Below are positions 63,324 through 64,000 of a stretch of DNA of 64,000 nt, in pieces. The notes beneath the pieces were generated by a model. The model made no database searches and had not been told where the DNA came from. It worked only from the letters and a program-made list of their open reading frames with translations. Position 1 is the stretch's first letter. The number at the start of each line of letters is the position of its first letter. A program made the translations under genes and the position numbers. This stretch comes from an uncultured Gammaproteobacteria bacterium (lineage in GTDB: Bacteria > Pseudomonadota > Gammaproteobacteria > Steroidobacterales > UBA11654): the NCBI GenBank assembly GCA_902553145.1, contig CACDKD010000001.1:1-64000 (forward strand), read 5' to 3'.

Positions 63324-64000
63324 TACTAATAACAGGCGCCACAGGGAAAACAGGCTCTGCAACAGCAAAATCTCTCGGTGAGAAGGGAGAAACTTTTAGA
63401 GCGCTGATAAGAAACGAAGAAAAAAAAGAAGGATTAGAGTCTTTAGGTGGAGAGGTAGTAATTGGATCCATTGAAAACACGGAGGTCGTAAATCAATCGA
63501 TGCAAGGGGTTAAAACAGTGCTGGTTCTGCTTCCAAACTCTGAGAGTCAATTGGCTCTGGAAAAACAGCTTGTAGACTCTGCTAAACAAGCTGGGGTTGA
63601 AAGAATCGTTAAAATGTCATCCATAGAAGCGACGCCGGATGCCACAAGTCCAATTCCAAAATTACATCTTGAATCTGAAGAATATATTAAGCAATCAGGT
63701 CTAGCTTGGACGATGATTAAACCAAACTTTTATATGCAAAACTTGCTCGCATCAGCTGGAACAATAAAAGAACAAGGCAAAATTTTTCTGCCCATGGGTG
63801 AGGGTAAAACCGGAATGATTGATACAACCGATGTTGGGAAGGTTTTAGCAAAAGTGCTTTCTGAAGATGGTCACGAATCAATGAACCACGAGATTACAGG
63901 GCCTGAAATTTTATCTTTCTATGAGGTTGCTGAAATTTTTAGTCAGGTGCTAGGCAAGCAGGTTGATTATGTGGACGTCCCTATGGACGCCTACAAGGAA
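63320..64000 (+). CDS. NmrA-like NAD(P)-binding protein (runs off right edge)
   Basis: About 227 residues of an atypical SDR of the NmrA/YtfG type are readable, starting MILITGATGKTGSATAKSLG. The dinucleotide glycine motif is GATGKTG. VKMSSIEATPDATSP and WTMIKPNFYMQNLLASAG are family segments. Such proteins are quinone reductases or redox sensors. It shares the Rieske transcript by a 4-base overlap. The C-terminus is missing. Confidence 0.88.
   Translation, partial: MILITGATGKTGSATAKSLGEKGETFRALIRNEEKKEGLESLGGEVVIGSIENTEVVNQSMQGVKTVLVLLPNSESQLALEKQLVDSAKQAGVERIVKMSSIEATPDATSPIPKLHLESEEYIKQSGLAWTMIKPNFYMQNLLASAGTIKEQGKIFLPMGEGKTGMIDTTDVGKVLAKVLSEDGHESMNHEITGPEILSFYEVAEIFSQVLGKQVDYVDVPMDAYKE

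Overview
The window looks like a chromosome segment from a free-living marine gammaproteobacterium with a compact, AT-rich genome (roughly 40% GC by eye). The pointers are a mutY-yggX pair beside tRNA-Phe, lipA, frmA, a TonB-dependent receptor, a Puu polyamine pathway and many short or overlapping gene junctions. SAR86- or OM182-like oligotrophs would fit, but no marker here fixes the lineage. Almost every base is coding. Only two gene-free stretches exceed 300 bases (20728-21051 and 42977-43330).

Region by region. 1-4632: a truncated MFS permease, an orphan lipoprotein DctP, the msrPQ periplasmic methionine-sulfoxide repair pair and a PBP4-type peptidase. 4651-9316: a three-gene unit for a 2-oxoacid:ferredoxin oxidoreductase (alpha and beta) with a GltD-like flavin/iron-sulfur electron-transfer protein. 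9471-16416: a Bacteroidetes-type dihydroorotase, then an MFS/TauD/Tat-amidohydrolase set, a nucleotide pyrophosphatase-like enzyme and an exported methyltransferase-like protein. 16433-20727: rhomboid, M48 peptidase, lipA, DUF192 and a YugP-type peptidase. 21052-26750: a TonB receptor with a clear terminator, a Sel1-repeat protein and an S9 peptidase. 26758-36265: polyamine catabolism (spermidine dehydrogenase-like flavoprotein, PotF-like binding protein, PuuB, class III aminotransferase, PuuA, PuuD). 36302-42032: an RND efflux pair, a thioesterase and an MBL hydrolase. 42070-45734: a strongly translated-looking 73-residue membrane protein with a coiled-coil partner, tRNA-Phe, yggX, mutY and two unknowns.

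45880-64000 resembles an accessory catabolic region for an unidentified, possibly aromatic or methoxylated, compound. It holds a cupin, a metal-site-variant amidohydrolase, an acyl-CoA synthetase, an HCCA-isomerase-like protein, an orphan type II DMSO-reductase-family molybdoenzyme, an MFS transporter, two nitrilase-fold proteins (one without its catalytic cysteine), a Ddn-like protein, a UbiD-like decarboxylase, glutathione-dependent formaldehyde dehydrogenase, an SDR, a Rieske oxygenase and an NmrA-like protein.

The most striking structure lies inside this region. An integrase gene, alone, is bracketed by an exact 15-bp direct repeat (60036-60050 and 61469-61483). The repeat sits across the stop codons of two convergent genes, so removing the 1433-bp unit would rejoin frmA and the SDR gene with both reading frames intact. 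The integrase itself lacks several canonical catalytic residues. A second theme is two probable ATT start codons with well-placed ribosome binding sites (msrQ and the SDR gene), which standard gene callers would truncate.
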